In this document: piece by piece, positions 43,647 through 52,569 of the stretch
How positions within the stretch are numbered: the stretch's first letter is position 1
How the letters are laid out: every line of letters begins with the position of its first letter
Assembly (NCBI GenBank): GCA_964640125.1
Contig: CAZXGG010000001.1
Coordinates: 62,001-126,000, forward strand
Direction: 5' to 3'
Length of the DNA stretch: 64,000 nucleotides
Source: G020353115 sp964640125
GTDB lineage: Bacteria; Bacteroidota; Bacteroidia; Bacteroidales; VadinHA17
The notes under the pieces: model-generated
Told to the model about the DNA's origin: nothing
Database searches by the model: none
Seen by the model: the letters and a program-made list of their open reading frames with translations, nothing else
Position numbers and translations under genes: made by a program

Positions 43647-43662
43647 TGTTCCACGTGGAACA
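43647..43662. promoter_or_regulatory. parS-type ParB-binding palindrome
   Basis: TGTTCCACGTGGAACA, a perfect 16-bp palindrome directly after the mnmG stop, equal to the canonical bacterial parS consensus TGTTNCACGTGNAACA. In many bacteria parS sites cluster near oriC and near mnmG. ParB loaded here spreads and recruits SMC for chromosome segregation. No parA or parB gene is in the window. Confidence 0.82.
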
Positions 43663-43680
43663 GTTTTTAAAAATTATTCC

Positions 43681-45336
43681 ATGAATTCAAAAAAAAGCTT
43701 TTTTATTGAAGGATTTATTGTTGATGTAGTTAAAAAAACCATTTTTCCTGGCAGGATCACCATAGAAAACGGGAGAATAGCGGAGATAAAACCGCAAAAG
43801 AAGGTACAACATCATTATCTATTGCCAGGCCTGGTGGATGCCCATGTACACGTTGAAAGCTCCATGCTTACACCCGGAAGTTTTGCTCAGTTAGCTGTTA
43901 AAAGCGGAACGGTTGCTGTTGTATCGGATCCGCACGAAATTGCAAATGTATTAGGGATAGCAGGAGTGAATTTCATGATTGAGGAGGGCAAAAAAGTACC
44001 CCTGAAATTTTACTTTGGCGCACCATCCTGTGTGCCCGCAACACCGTTTGAAACCACAGGAAACAAGATTGGAACAAAAGAGATTGAGCGGTTAATGAAA
44101 CGAAAGGAGATCCATTTTCTTTCTGAAATGATGAATTTTCCGGGTGTGATACACAAGGATCGGGAAATCATGGAAAAGATAGCATTGGCGAAAGCAGCGA
44201 ATAAAAAAATTGATGGTCATGCACCGGGATTAACCGGTAATGATTTGAATGTATATATAGCGGCGGGGATAACGACAGACCACGAATGCACAAGCGAAAA
44301 AGAGGCGGTAGAAAAACTAAAAAAAGGAATGAAAATTCTGGTTCGGGAGGGAAGTGCTGCAAAGGATATGGACAGCCTGGTGGCACTGGTTGATCAATTT
44401 CCGGATGATATCATGCTATGTACGGATGATATCCATCCGGATGACCTTGCAAACGGACACATTAATCGGTTATTGAAGAAAGGTGTACAGAGCGGTGCCG
44501 ACCTGTTTAACCTGATAAGAGCAGCAACCCTGAATCCCAAAAATCACTATAATCTGCAGGTTGGTTTGCTGCAGATAAACGACCCGGCAGACATTATCGT
44601 GGTGGAAGACCTAACCTCTTTTAATGTGATGAAGACCATTGTCGATGGTCAGATTGTGTATGAAAATGGAACGGTATTGTTTGCACATAAAACCCGTTCA
44701 ACACCCAATCTTTTCATTCAAAATTTTGTTACAGCAAAAGACCTTACAGTGCGTGCCGGGAAAGGAAACATGAAGGTCATTGTTGCCAGAGATGGTGAAC
44801 TGATAACAGGAAAAGAAACCATTGAACCAACAGTGGAAAACGGCCTTGTCGTGACGGATCCGGTTAATGATCTGTTAAAGATTGGAGTACAGAACAGGTA
44901 TAAACAAACAAAACCAGCCATTGGGTTTATTCGTGGCATGGGCTTATCCACCGGAGCGATAGCAAGCAGCATAGCACACGACAGTCACAATGTCATTGGG
45001 GTGGGTGCCACTGATGCAGAACTGGCTCGTGCACTGAATCTTATCAATGAGTTGAAAGGAGGAATTGCAGTCATACGGGGAGAGCATGCAGAATGGCTGG
45101 AATTACCGGTTGGTGGTATTATGTCCAATGAAAGCGGAAACACGATCGCAGAAAAATATGTTCAGCTAAATCGGTTGGTAAGAGGAATGGGCTCTAACCT
45201 GAAGGCTCCTTTCATGACCCTTTCCTTCATGGCTCTGCTGGTTATTCCGGAACTAAAGATTGGTGATCAGGGACTATTCGATGTACGGACATTCTCGCCA
45301 GTAACACTATTTGAAAATGAGTCCGGCAGTGAGTAA
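43681..45336 (+). CDS. ade: adenine deaminase
   Basis: Ade deaminates adenine to hypoxanthine, a purine-salvage step. The 551-residue amidohydrolase has the metal motif GLVDAHVHVESSM (HxHxE form) near residue 60, AVVSDPHEIAN, and a second metal-binding part DHECTSEKEA; the C-terminal half shows IGVGATDAELARALN and RGEHAEWLELPVGG. I chose ATG at 43681 because the upstream frame extension from 43594 runs back through the parS site and mnmG. The parS palindrome is between mnmG and this gene, 18 bases before its ATG. Confidence 0.93.
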   Translation: MNSKKSFFIEGFIVDVVKKTIFPGRITIENGRIAEIKPQKKVQHHYLLPGLVDAHVHVESSMLTPGSFAQLAVKSGTVAVVSDPHEIANVLGIAGVNFMIEEGKKVPLKFYFGAPSCVPATPFETTGNKIGTKEIERLMKRKEIHFLSEMMNFPGVIHKDREIMEKIALAKAANKKIDGHAPGLTGNDLNVYIAAGITTDHECTSEKEAVEKLKKGMKILVREGSAAKDMDSLVALVDQFPDDIMLCTDDIHPDDLANGHINRLLKKGVQSGADLFNLIRAATLNPKNHYNLQVGLLQINDPADIIVVEDLTSFNVMKTIVDGQIVYENGTVLFAHKTRSTPNLFIQNFVTAKDLTVRAGKGNMKVIVARDGELITGKETIEPTVENGLVVTDPVNDLLKIGVQNRYKQTKPAIGFIRGMGLSTGAIASSIAHDSHNVIGVGATDAELARALNLINELKGGIAVIRGEHAEWLELPVGGIMSNESGNTIAEKYVQLNRLVRGMGSNLKAPFMTLSFMALLVIPELKIGDQGLFDVRTFSPVTLFENESGSE

Positions 45337-45396
45337 ACCAGGAAAGCTATTGTGAACTGAACGAGGATTACCCCGTTCGGCTAAATTCAATCGGTT

Positions 45397-47214
45397 TTGG
45401 CAAATCAAAAAAAACAGAGCGAAGAATTGAAATCCAGAATGGATCTGCTTCCGGAAAAACCGGGAGTGTATCAGTTCAAGGATAAACAGGGCGCTGTGAT
45501 TTACATTGGTAAAGCGAAGAACCTGAAGAAAAGAGTGCTCTCCTACTTCTCAAAAAGCCTTGTTGGCAAAACAGCCATCATGATGAGGCGTGTCAGGGAG
45601 GTCACACACGTTATTGTAGACAGCGAATCAGATGCGTTGTTGTTGGAGAACAACCTCATAAAAAAATACCAGCCACGGTACAATGTATTGCTGAAAGATG
45701 ATAAAAGCTTCCCCTGGATTTGCATCAAGAATGAACCTTTCCCGCGCGTGTTCCATACCAGAAACAGGGTCGATGATGGATCAAAATATTTTGGGCCCTA
45801 TACCTCAATGGTTGTTGTAAGAACGCTGCTCGACATGATTAAACAGCTCTATCCCATGCGGAACTGTAACTACCGGCTTAGCCCTGAAAACATTAGAAAG
45901 AAAAAATTCAAGCTCTGCCTGGAATACCATATGGGGAATTGCCTGGGCCCTTGTATCGGATTGCAGGACAACCGTGACTACGATGACAGTATACACCAGA
46001 TAGAATCCATTCTGAAAGGGAACATCAAAAGCGTTTTTACACATTTAAACCATCTCATGAATCGATATGCCTCTGATTATCAATATGAAGAAGCAAATGA
46101 AGTTAAAGAAAAGATTAAAATTCTGGAACGCTTTCAAAGCAAATCAACCATCGTTAACCCCTCGTTGCATAACCTGGATGTTTTTTCCTATACAGAGGAT
46201 GAGGAACAAGCGTATGTGAATTACCTAAAAGTCACACACGGGGCTGTAATTCAGACACATACGGTAGAGATCAAAAGGAAATTGGAAGAGACAAAAGAGG
46301 ATTTGTTGTTGTTCGCAATCACAGAAATACGGCAGAGAATGTTTAGCTCGGCAAAGCAAATTATTGTCCCCTTCAAACTTCCGTTTGACGTGGAGGGATG
46401 CAGGATAACCGTTCCACGAAAAGGGGATAAGCAGAAACTACTCAAGCTTTCGGAACGGAATGTAACCCATTACCGGCTGCAAAAAAACAGAAAAAAAATG
46501 GAGCAATCGGTCCCATCAAGCCGTGTGCGTATGTTAAATACACTGGCACAGGATCTGAGACTTAAGGAATTACCGGTCCGGATTGAATGTTTTGATGTTT
46601 CAAACATTCAGGGGAAGCACGCCGTAGCTTCGTGTGTTGTTTTTTATAATGCACGGCCCTCCAAAAAGGAGTATAGACACTTCCATATTAAAACGGTAGC
46701 AGGTGCAAATGATTATGCATCCATTGGCGAGGTGGTCCTGAGAAGGTACAGACGAGTACTGAACGAACGACAAAAACTGCCTCAATTGATTGTTATCGAC
46801 GGAGGGAAGGGACAGCTTCATGCCGCGGTAAAAAGCCTTGAAACCCTCGGGTTGAAGGGTACCATGGCGATTATCGGGATAGCAAAACGATTGGAAGAGA
46901 TCTATTTTCCAGGAGATCCTGTTCCGCTATATCTTAACAAAAGTTCTGAAAGCCTGAAGGTGCTTCAGCATGTGAGGAACGAAGCACACCGTTTTGGGAT
47001 TTCGCTGCACCGGAATACAAGATCCAGGGAACAGGTAAAATCGATCATTGACGATATCAATGGAATAGGACCTCAAACCGCTCAAAAACTGATGCTGGAA
47101 TTCAAATCGGTGGAGGGAATAAAAAACGCTGAAATGATCCAGCTTGAAAAATGCATAGGTGCTTCAAGGGCAAGAACAATCTATCATTTTTTTCATGGAT
47201 CAGCCGGGGAGTAA
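45397..47214 (+). CDS. uvrC: excinuclease ABC subunit C
   Basis: UvrC makes both incisions in nucleotide-excision repair. The 605-residue protein has the GIY-YIG endonuclease domain at about residues 15-95 (PGVYQFKDKQGAVIYIGKAKNLKKRV), a UVR motif near 225, the RNase H-like second nuclease domain (IECFDVSNIQGKHAVASCVVF; VIDGGKGQLHAAV) and C-terminal helix-hairpin-helix (IDDINGIGPQTAQKLMLEF). Full length. The start is TTG at 45397, which fits the family's N-terminus; an ATG at 45439 would lose 14 residues. Confidence 0.95.
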   Translation: MANQKKQSEELKSRMDLLPEKPGVYQFKDKQGAVIYIGKAKNLKKRVLSYFSKSLVGKTAIMMRRVREVTHVIVDSESDALLLENNLIKKYQPRYNVLLKDDKSFPWICIKNEPFPRVFHTRNRVDDGSKYFGPYTSMVVVRTLLDMIKQLYPMRNCNYRLSPENIRKKKFKLCLEYHMGNCLGPCIGLQDNRDYDDSIHQIESILKGNIKSVFTHLNHLMNRYASDYQYEEANEVKEKIKILERFQSKSTIVNPSLHNLDVFSYTEDEEQAYVNYLKVTHGAVIQTHTVEIKRKLEETKEDLLLFAITEIRQRMFSSAKQIIVPFKLPFDVEGCRITVPRKGDKQKLLKLSERNVTHYRLQKNRKKMEQSVPSSRVRMLNTLAQDLRLKELPVRIECFDVSNIQGKHAVASCVVFYNARPSKKEYRHFHIKTVAGANDYASIGEVVLRRYRRVLNERQKLPQLIVIDGGKGQLHAAVKSLETLGLKGTMAIIGIAKRLEEIYFPGDPVPLYLNKSSESLKVLQHVRNEAHRFGISLHRNTRSREQVKSIIDDINGIGPQTAQKLMLEFKSVEGIKNAEMIQLEKCIGASRARTIYHFFHGSAGE

Positions 47215-47231
47215 TCCCAAACACCAACTGC

Positions 47232-48206
47232 TTACCGCTCCCTGCTGGTGGTATAATGAACCAGTTCTGTCAGGGAATTTTTTGCCTCGTTATCCGGAAA
47301 TTGGCTGAGAATATCCAGGGCACGGTCCCGGTATTCATTCATTTTTTGTACCGAATATTCAATTCCGCCATTGGCTTGAACAAATTGAATGATCTCCATC
47401 ACTTTCAATGAATTCCGATTGTGTCGCCTGATGAGGTTCAAAATCTTTCTCTTTTCAGAGAATCCGGAATTTTCAAGTGAATGAATCAAAGGGAGGGTGA
47501 TTTTTTTCTCTTTAATATCATTCCCGGTTGGTTTACCCAAAATTCCGGTTTTTTGATAATCGAAAAGATCATCTTTGATTTGAAAGGCAATACCAACATT
47601 TTCCCCAAAATCTTTCATTTTATTGATCACCTCGCCATTCGCCCCGACACTTTTAGTTCCACAGGCCGAGCAGGCAGCGATCAGGGTAGCTGTCTTTTTA
47701 CGGATGATCTCAAAATATTCCCTTTCCGTGATGTTCAATTTCCGGGATTTCTGGATTTGCAGTAATTCACCTTCGCTCATTTCACGAACGGCTCCGGAAA
47801 CGATCTCTAATAACTCAAATTCTTTATTTTCAACGGCTACAAGCAATCCTCTTGCCAGTAAATAATCGCCGATCAATACCGCTATTTTGGATTTCCAAAG
47901 TGCATTAATGGAAAAAAACCCCCTTCTTTCGATGGAGTCATCAACCACATCATCGTGAATCAGGGTTGCCGTATGCAGCAGCTCAATAAGGGTTGCTGCA
48001 GTGTAACTTGAATCACCTATCTCTCCATGAAGTTTGGCGGAGAGAAAAACAAACATGGGCCGCATTTGCTTTCCTTTTCGTCGGAGGATATAGTTGGTTA
48101 TGATGTTCAGAAGAGGGACAGCACTTTTCATGGAGGTACTAAAAAAAGCATTGAACTTTTTCATCTCCTCATGAATGGGCGCATGAATGGATTTGATGGT
48201 TGACAT
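47232..48206 (-). CDS. polyprenyl diphosphate synthase (octaprenyl-type)
   Basis: A 324-residue trans-isoprenyl diphosphate synthase that extends allylic diphosphates for quinone side chains. The two Asp-rich motifs are LIHDDVVDDS (FARM) and QIKDDLFDY (SARM); GKQMRPMFVFLSAKLHG precedes the first. Chain length, octaprenyl or heptaprenyl by family habit, is set by residues before FARM, where the small Ala and Thr of AATLIELLHTATL suggest a long product. ATG at 48206. It is convergent with uvrC, 17 bases apart. Confidence 0.92.
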   Translation of the reverse strand: MSTIKSIHAPIHEEMKKFNAFFSTSMKSAVPLLNIITNYILRRKGKQMRPMFVFLSAKLHGEIGDSSYTAATLIELLHTATLIHDDVVDDSIERRGFFSINALWKSKIAVLIGDYLLARGLLVAVENKEFELLEIVSGAVREMSEGELLQIQKSRKLNITEREYFEIIRKKTATLIAACSACGTKSVGANGEVINKMKDFGENVGIAFQIKDDLFDYQKTGILGKPTGNDIKEKKITLPLIHSLENSGFSEKRKILNLIRRHNRNSLKVMEIIQFVQANGGIEYSVQKMNEYRDRALDILSQFPDNEAKNSLTELVHYTTSRER

Positions 48207-48304
48207 GAAAGCGGTAACAAGAGAGGTAAAGATAATAATTAAAAAGTATTCAAGAACATATCTAAATATGATAATTGTCTGTTTTTTTAAGAAGTATATA
48301 TTTA

Positions 48305-48312
48305 TATATTTG
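48305..48312 (+). promoter_or_regulatory. candidate -7 box of the ArsR gene
   Basis: TATATTTG fits TAnnTTTG exactly, 25 bases before the ATG at 48338. TTTT at 48282-48285, 19 bases upstream, is a weak -33 match. Confidence 0.4.
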
Positions 48313-48337
48313 TATGTTATCCTGTAAAAGCTGATCG

Positions 48338-48637
48338 ATGGAAATGAATAACCTTACCCCGCAACAACTGGAAAAAGCAGCCAATATGCTTAAAGCCATT
48401 GCTCATCCGATGAGAATTGCCATTTTAAGTTACCTGGAAGAGGGCAAGAAGCTAACGGTGACAGAAATACATGAGCTTCTCAACATTGAACAATCCACTA
48501 CTTCACATCATCTGGGCATTTTAAAAGATAAGGGTGTGCTCCTATCAAAACGGGATGGTAAAAACACCTATTATTTTCTGAAGCACAATAATTTGAGGCA
48601 AATAGTCGATTGTGTCAGCCAATGCTGTGATTCTTGA
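48338..48637 (+). CDS. ArsR-family winged-helix regulator
   Basis: A 99-residue ArsR/SmtB-type repressor. The helix-turn-helix reads LTVTEIHELLNIEQSTTSHHLGIL and the wing LLSKRDGKNTYYFL. The classical alpha3 metal site (ELCVCDL) is absent, the region being KKLTVTEIHEL. Its only cysteines are at the C-terminus (IVDCVSQCCDS), which could be a metal or redox sensor of the alpha5-like kind. No metal resistance gene is next to it, so its target is unclear. ATG at 48338. Confidence 0.88.
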   Translation: MEMNNLTPQQLEKAANMLKAIAHPMRIAILSYLEEGKKLTVTEIHELLNIEQSTTSHHLGILKDKGVLLSKRDGKNTYYFLKHNNLRQIVDCVSQCCDS

Positions 48638-48776
48638 TCAGCAACCCCCTTTCTTCCAATACCGCATCCTAATCCTTGACCCTTCGGATCTGATCAGGAC
48701 TACAATCGACGTGGTTTTTATCTGTTATTACCCCCTGCATACTGGTACGTGACGATCAATATTGACAATTTGATGT

Positions 48777-48784
48777 TATATTTG
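48777..48784 (+). promoter_or_regulatory. candidate -7 box of queD
   Basis: TATATTTG fits TAnnTTTG, 58 bases before the ATG at 48843; no -33 match at the right spacing. The 205-base gap before queD holds no other gene I can support. Confidence 0.28.
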
Positions 48785-48842
48785 TTCCTGAAGAGAGAGG
48801 AATTCGGCATACGTGAGATCGTGGCATCAATTCCGTAAAACC

Positions 48843-49292
48843 ATGGCAAGAATACGCGTTACAAAACAGTTTACATTTGAAATGGCCCATGCTTTGTGGA
48901 ATTATGATGGACCATGTAAAAATGTTCATGGACACTCCTATAAGTTGTTTGTAACAGTTATTGGGACACCCATTGATGATAAGCAGAACAGGAAAAACGG
49001 GATGGTCATGGATTTCGGTGATTTGAAGAAAATTGTTGAAGAAGAAATTATTAATCGGTTCGATCACGCCGTCGTGATTTGCCGGGATGCTCCACACCAC
49101 ATGCTGAAAAACATTGAACAAATGTTTGAGAAATATGACGTTATGGATTGTCAGCCCACCTGCGAAAACCTGGTATTGCATTTCGCCGGGAGACTAAAAA
49201 AAAGGCTACCACAACACCTTACGCTCTATCGCATTCGCTTAGACGAGACAGCCACCTCTTTTGCGGAATGGTACGCAGATGATAATGAATAA
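48843..49292 (+). CDS. queD: 6-carboxytetrahydropterin synthase QueD / PTPS family
   Basis: A 149-residue member of the 6-pyruvoyl-tetrahydropterin synthase family. The zinc-binding His residues are in FEMAHALWN and KNVHGHSYKL, and the catalytic Cys in GPCKNVHGH, the Cys-x3-His-Gly-His spacing seen in QueD, which makes 6-carboxytetrahydropterin for queuosine. RIRLDETATSFAEW holds the late Glu of the family. I chose ATG at 48843 because the GTG at 48813 would add ten residues outside the family pattern. No other queuosine gene is nearby. Its stop overlaps the possible early starts of polA. Confidence 0.9.
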   Translation: MARIRVTKQFTFEMAHALWNYDGPCKNVHGHSYKLFVTVIGTPIDDKQNRKNGMVMDFGDLKKIVEEEIINRFDHAVVICRDAPHHMLKNIEQMFEKYDVMDCQPTCENLVLHFAGRLKKRLPQHLTLYRIRLDETATSFAEWYADDNE

Positions 49293-49332
49293 ATCCAACC
49301 CAACGGGATATGGATCGAGATACGCTGGAAGC

Positions 49333-52125
49333 ATGAAGGAAAAAAAGGAAGAAAATCAAAAACGGTTATTTTTATTGGATGCATATGCATTGATATTCAG
49401 GGCGTATTATGCATTCATCAAAAATCCGAGATACAATTCCAAGGGACTAAACACCTCAGCCATATTGGGATTTGTCAACACACTGGAGGAACTGTTGCAG
49501 AAGGAAAATCCATCACATATTGCGGTTGTTTTTGACCCTCCATCACCCACTTTCAGGCACGATCTATACGAAGAGTATAAGGCGAATCGTGAGGCAACAC
49601 CGGAAGACATTAAAAAATCGGTACCGCTCATCAAGGAACTGATTGAAGGATTCCGGATACCGGTGATTGAAACACCCGGGTTTGAAGCAGATGATGTCAT
49701 TGGTACACTCGCTAAAAAAGCGGAAGAACAGGGCTATTCTACCTATATGGTTACACCGGATAAGGATTTTGCACAACTGGTTACCGACCATATTTTCATG
49801 TATAAACCAAGAAAGGGAGGAGATGATGCTGAGATCTGGGGGCCCAAACAGGTCAGGGAAAAATTTCACGTGGAACACCCCGAACAGGTTATTGATATCC
49901 TGGCACTTTGGGGTGATTCTTCCGATAATATTCCGGGAGCTCCCGGTGTGGGAGAAAAAACATCTCAAAAACTAATTCAAGAATTTGGTTCCATTGCGGA
50001 ACTGTTTGAACAGACCGAGAAGTTGAAAGGAAAACTGAGAGAGAACATTGAGAATAACAAGGAACAGATAAAGCTTTCAAAACAGCTTGCTACCATTGCA
50101 TTGGATGTACCGGTTGATTTTAATGCATCGCAATTCCGAAAACAGGAACCTGACAAAACCCGGTTACGGGAATTATTTGATATGCTGGAGTTTAAAACAC
50201 TTGCAAGGAGAATTTTAGATGAGAGAAGGGGTGAAGAAACAGAGAAGAAACCGTTTCAACCCTCCTTATTTGAAGGGGGAAATAAAGAAATTGTCCCAAC
50301 CGCTTCTTCTGCCAATAACATATCCAACGTGACTCATCACTATGCCATTGTGGATACCATTGAATTGGTGGAAGCGGTTGTGCGTGAAATGAGCCAGAAG
50401 GATGAATTTTGTTTTGACACAGAAACAACCGGACTGGACATCCTGGATGCTGAACTGGTTGGTATCGCATTTTCAGTGAAAGAACATGAAGCAAGCTATA
50501 TTCCGATACCGAAAGAAAAAGAGCAGGCAAACCGTTTTCTCGATAAGCTGAAACCACTGTTTGAAAATCCCGGGATCAGAAAAATTGGGCAAAACCTAAA
50601 ATATGATATCCAGATTTTGAAAAATTACGGGATTGATGTTGCCGGTGAACTGTTTGATACCATGTTAGCCCATTATCTGATCCAACCGGAACGCAGGCAC
50701 AAACTGAGCTATCTTTCTGAATCATATCTCCAGTATACACCGGTAGAAATCGAAGAATTGATCGGCTCAAAAGCGAAAACACAGGTTAATATGAGATCGG
50801 TACCGGTTGAGAAAGTTGCTGAATACGCCGGTGAGGATGCAGATCTTACCTGGCAACTGAAGGAAATCCTAACGCAAGAATTGAAAGAACATGATCTCCG
50901 GGAATTGGCGGAGGGTATTGAAATGCCGTTGATCTATGTTCTGGCTGCTATGGAACGGAACGGTGTCCGGCTTGATAAAAACGTGTTGAACCAGTACGCA
51001 ACCGTCCTGCAAAAAGAAATGGCATCCCTGGAGAAGGAAATTTATGACCTGGCAGGGGTAGAATTCAATATTGCCTCACCAAAACAGCTTGGAGAGATCC
51101 TGTTTGAGCGGCTGAAAATCACGGATAAACCCCAGAAAACGAGAACAAAACAATACTCCACCAGCGAAGATATCCTTTCACGCCTGACCGATAAACACCC
51201 CATCGTTGCAAAAGTACTGGAACACCGATCCATGAAAAAGCTGTTATCGACTTACGTGGAAGTGTTGCCGGGATTAGTGCACCCGGAGACAGGGAAAATC
51301 CACACTTCCTTTAACCAGGCTGTCGCCGCAACCGGCAGACTTAGCTCCAATAATCCAAATCTTCAGAATATTCCGGTACGGGATGAAAGAGGAAGGGAAA
51401 TCAGGAAAGCATTCATCCCTTCAGATGAAGCACACATCTTTTTTTCAGCCGATTATTCTCAGATCGAGTTACGGCTCATGGCTCACATGAGCGGAGATAA
51501 GAATATGATTGAGGCGTTTATATCCAATGAAGATATCCACAAAGCCACGGCAGCAAAAATCCATGGTATCCCCTTAGACCAGGTAAGCCCTAAAATGAGG
51601 AATCAGGCTAAAACAGCAAATTTTGGCATAATATACGGTATTTCCTCTTTCGGATTGGCACAACGATTGAACATTTCCAGAACAGAGGCGAATGAATTGA
51701 TCCAGGAATATTTCAACAATTATCCCGATGTGAAAACCTATATGATCAATAGCATTATTCAGGCAAGGGAATCGGGTTATGTTAAAACCATTATGGGGAG
51801 AAGAAGGTATTTGCCGGATATTCAATCCAGGAATTCAGTGGTTCGGGGAATGGCAGAGAGAAATGCTATTAATGCCCCCATTCAAGGCTCTGCTGCCGAT
51901 ATTATTAAACTGGCCATGATACGGATTCATCAGGAAATGAAACAATACAAGCTCCGTTCGAAAATGATTCTTCAGGTGCATGATGAATTGATCTTTGATG
52001 TGCATCGGCCTGAATTGGAGCAGGTAAAAGAGATCGCATTGAGCAATATGGAAAAGGCAGTGGATTTGAAAGTGCCCCTCACAGTTGATTGGGGAACAGG
52101 AGAAAACTGGCTGGTGGCACATTAA
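49333..52125 (+). CDS. polA: DNA polymerase I
   Basis: A 930-residue polymerase with all three parts. The 5'-nuclease domain at about residues 10-290 has LFLLDAYALIFRAYYAF, VFDPPSPTFRHDLYEEYK and GFEADDVIGTLA. The 3'-5' exonuclease domain (about 355-530) keeps FCFDTETTGLDIL with the DTE triad, so proofreading is likely active. The polymerase domain has FSADYSQIELRLMAHMS, RNQAKTANFGIIYGIS and LQVHDELIFDV. It replaces RNA primers and fills repair gaps. ATG 49333 gives the family's N-terminus; ATG 49285 or a GTG at 49261 would add 16 or 24 residues. A degenerate parS-like site lies at 49862-49877. Confidence 0.96.
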   Translation: MKEKKEENQKRLFLLDAYALIFRAYYAFIKNPRYNSKGLNTSAILGFVNTLEELLQKENPSHIAVVFDPPSPTFRHDLYEEYKANREATPEDIKKSVPLIKELIEGFRIPVIETPGFEADDVIGTLAKKAEEQGYSTYMVTPDKDFAQLVTDHIFMYKPRKGGDDAEIWGPKQVREKFHVEHPEQVIDILALWGDSSDNIPGAPGVGEKTSQKLIQEFGSIAELFEQTEKLKGKLRENIENNKEQIKLSKQLATIALDVPVDFNASQFRKQEPDKTRLRELFDMLEFKTLARRILDERRGEETEKKPFQPSLFEGGNKEIVPTASSANNISNVTHHYAIVDTIELVEAVVREMSQKDEFCFDTETTGLDILDAELVGIAFSVKEHEASYIPIPKEKEQANRFLDKLKPLFENPGIRKIGQNLKYDIQILKNYGIDVAGELFDTMLAHYLIQPERRHKLSYLSESYLQYTPVEIEELIGSKAKTQVNMRSVPVEKVAEYAGEDADLTWQLKEILTQELKEHDLRELAEGIEMPLIYVLAAMERNGVRLDKNVLNQYATVLQKEMASLEKEIYDLAGVEFNIASPKQLGEILFERLKITDKPQKTRTKQYSTSEDILSRLTDKHPIVAKVLEHRSMKKLLSTYVEVLPGLVHPETGKIHTSFNQAVAATGRLSSNNPNLQNIPVRDERGREIRKAFIPSDEAHIFFSADYSQIELRLMAHMSGDKNMIEAFISNEDIHKATAAKIHGIPLDQVSPKMRNQAKTANFGIIYGISSFGLAQRLNISRTEANELIQEYFNNYPDVKTYMINSIIQARESGYVKTIMGRRRYLPDIQSRNSVVRGMAERNAINAPIQGSAADIIKLAMIRIHQEMKQYKLRSKMILQVHDELIFDVHRPELEQVKEIALSNMEKAVDLKVPLTVDWGTGENWLVAH
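49862..49877. promoter_or_regulatory. degenerate parS-like sequence inside polA
   Basis: AATTTCACGTGGAACA matches the parS consensus TGTTNCACGTGNAACA except for the first two bases. It lies in polA coding sequence 6.2 kb from the perfect site at 43647. It may be a weak secondary site or chance. Confidence 0.3.
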
Positions 52126-52239
52126 CCCTCACAGCCATTTTAAAGCCTTATGAAGGACGACTACAATGGAAGCGGGTAAACTCCCACCGGTTGCAGATCG
52201 TTCAAAATAACGCATATTATGGCTTTTACGGCAGGAGTT

Positions 52240-52258
52240 TAATGCAGGTTCTGCATTA
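52240..52258. other. 8-bp hairpin in the polA-moaD gap
   Basis: TAATGCAG (52240-52247) pairs perfectly with CTGCATTA (52251-52258) around GTT. It lies in the 197-base gap between polA and the MoaD-like gene. No T-run follows, so it is not a textbook terminator. Confidence 0.4.
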
Positions 52259-52322
52259 CATTGAGTCCAAAATGGGGACCCTATAAAAAAGTGTTATACT
52301 CTAATCCTCCAAACCTTTTATC

Positions 52323-52556
52323 ATGAAAATAACGGTACTATTTTTTGGAGTGCTGACCGAAATTATTACCAGAAACAGGCTTGCCATTCACGATGTGAAA
52401 AACGTGGAGGACCTGAAAAGGCAATTGATAGAAAAATACCCGGAATTACAGCGGTATGTGTACCAGGTGTTTGTGAACAAAGAATTGATTGCCGGTAACA
52501 AATCCCTGAACGATGGGGATGAGGTAGCTCTGATACCGCCTTTTGCCGGAGGATAG
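52323..52556 (+). CDS. moaD: MoaD/ThiS-family sulfur carrier protein
   Basis: A 77-residue ubiquitin-fold carrier ending in PPFAGG, the Gly-Gly tail that is adenylated and thiocarboxylated to donate sulfur. The family core reads VEDLKRQLIEKYPELQRY, then LNDGDEVALIPPFAGG. It suits molybdopterin (with MoaE) better than thiamine, from the length and PPFAGG ending. No moaE, moeB or thiazole gene is in the window, so its partner is elsewhere. ATG at 52323; it converges with the S41 protease gene 13 bases away. Confidence 0.9.
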   Translation: MKITVLFFGVLTEIITRNRLAIHDVKNVEDLKRQLIEKYPELQRYVYQVFVNKELIAGNKSLNDGDEVALIPPFAGG

Positions 52557-52569
52557 GCAGTGCAACTAT

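Noticed and set aside
52089..52286. 65-codon plus-strand frame over the polA end
   Set aside because: It overlaps the polymerase C-terminus in another frame and shows no domain, ribosome site or conserved neighbour.
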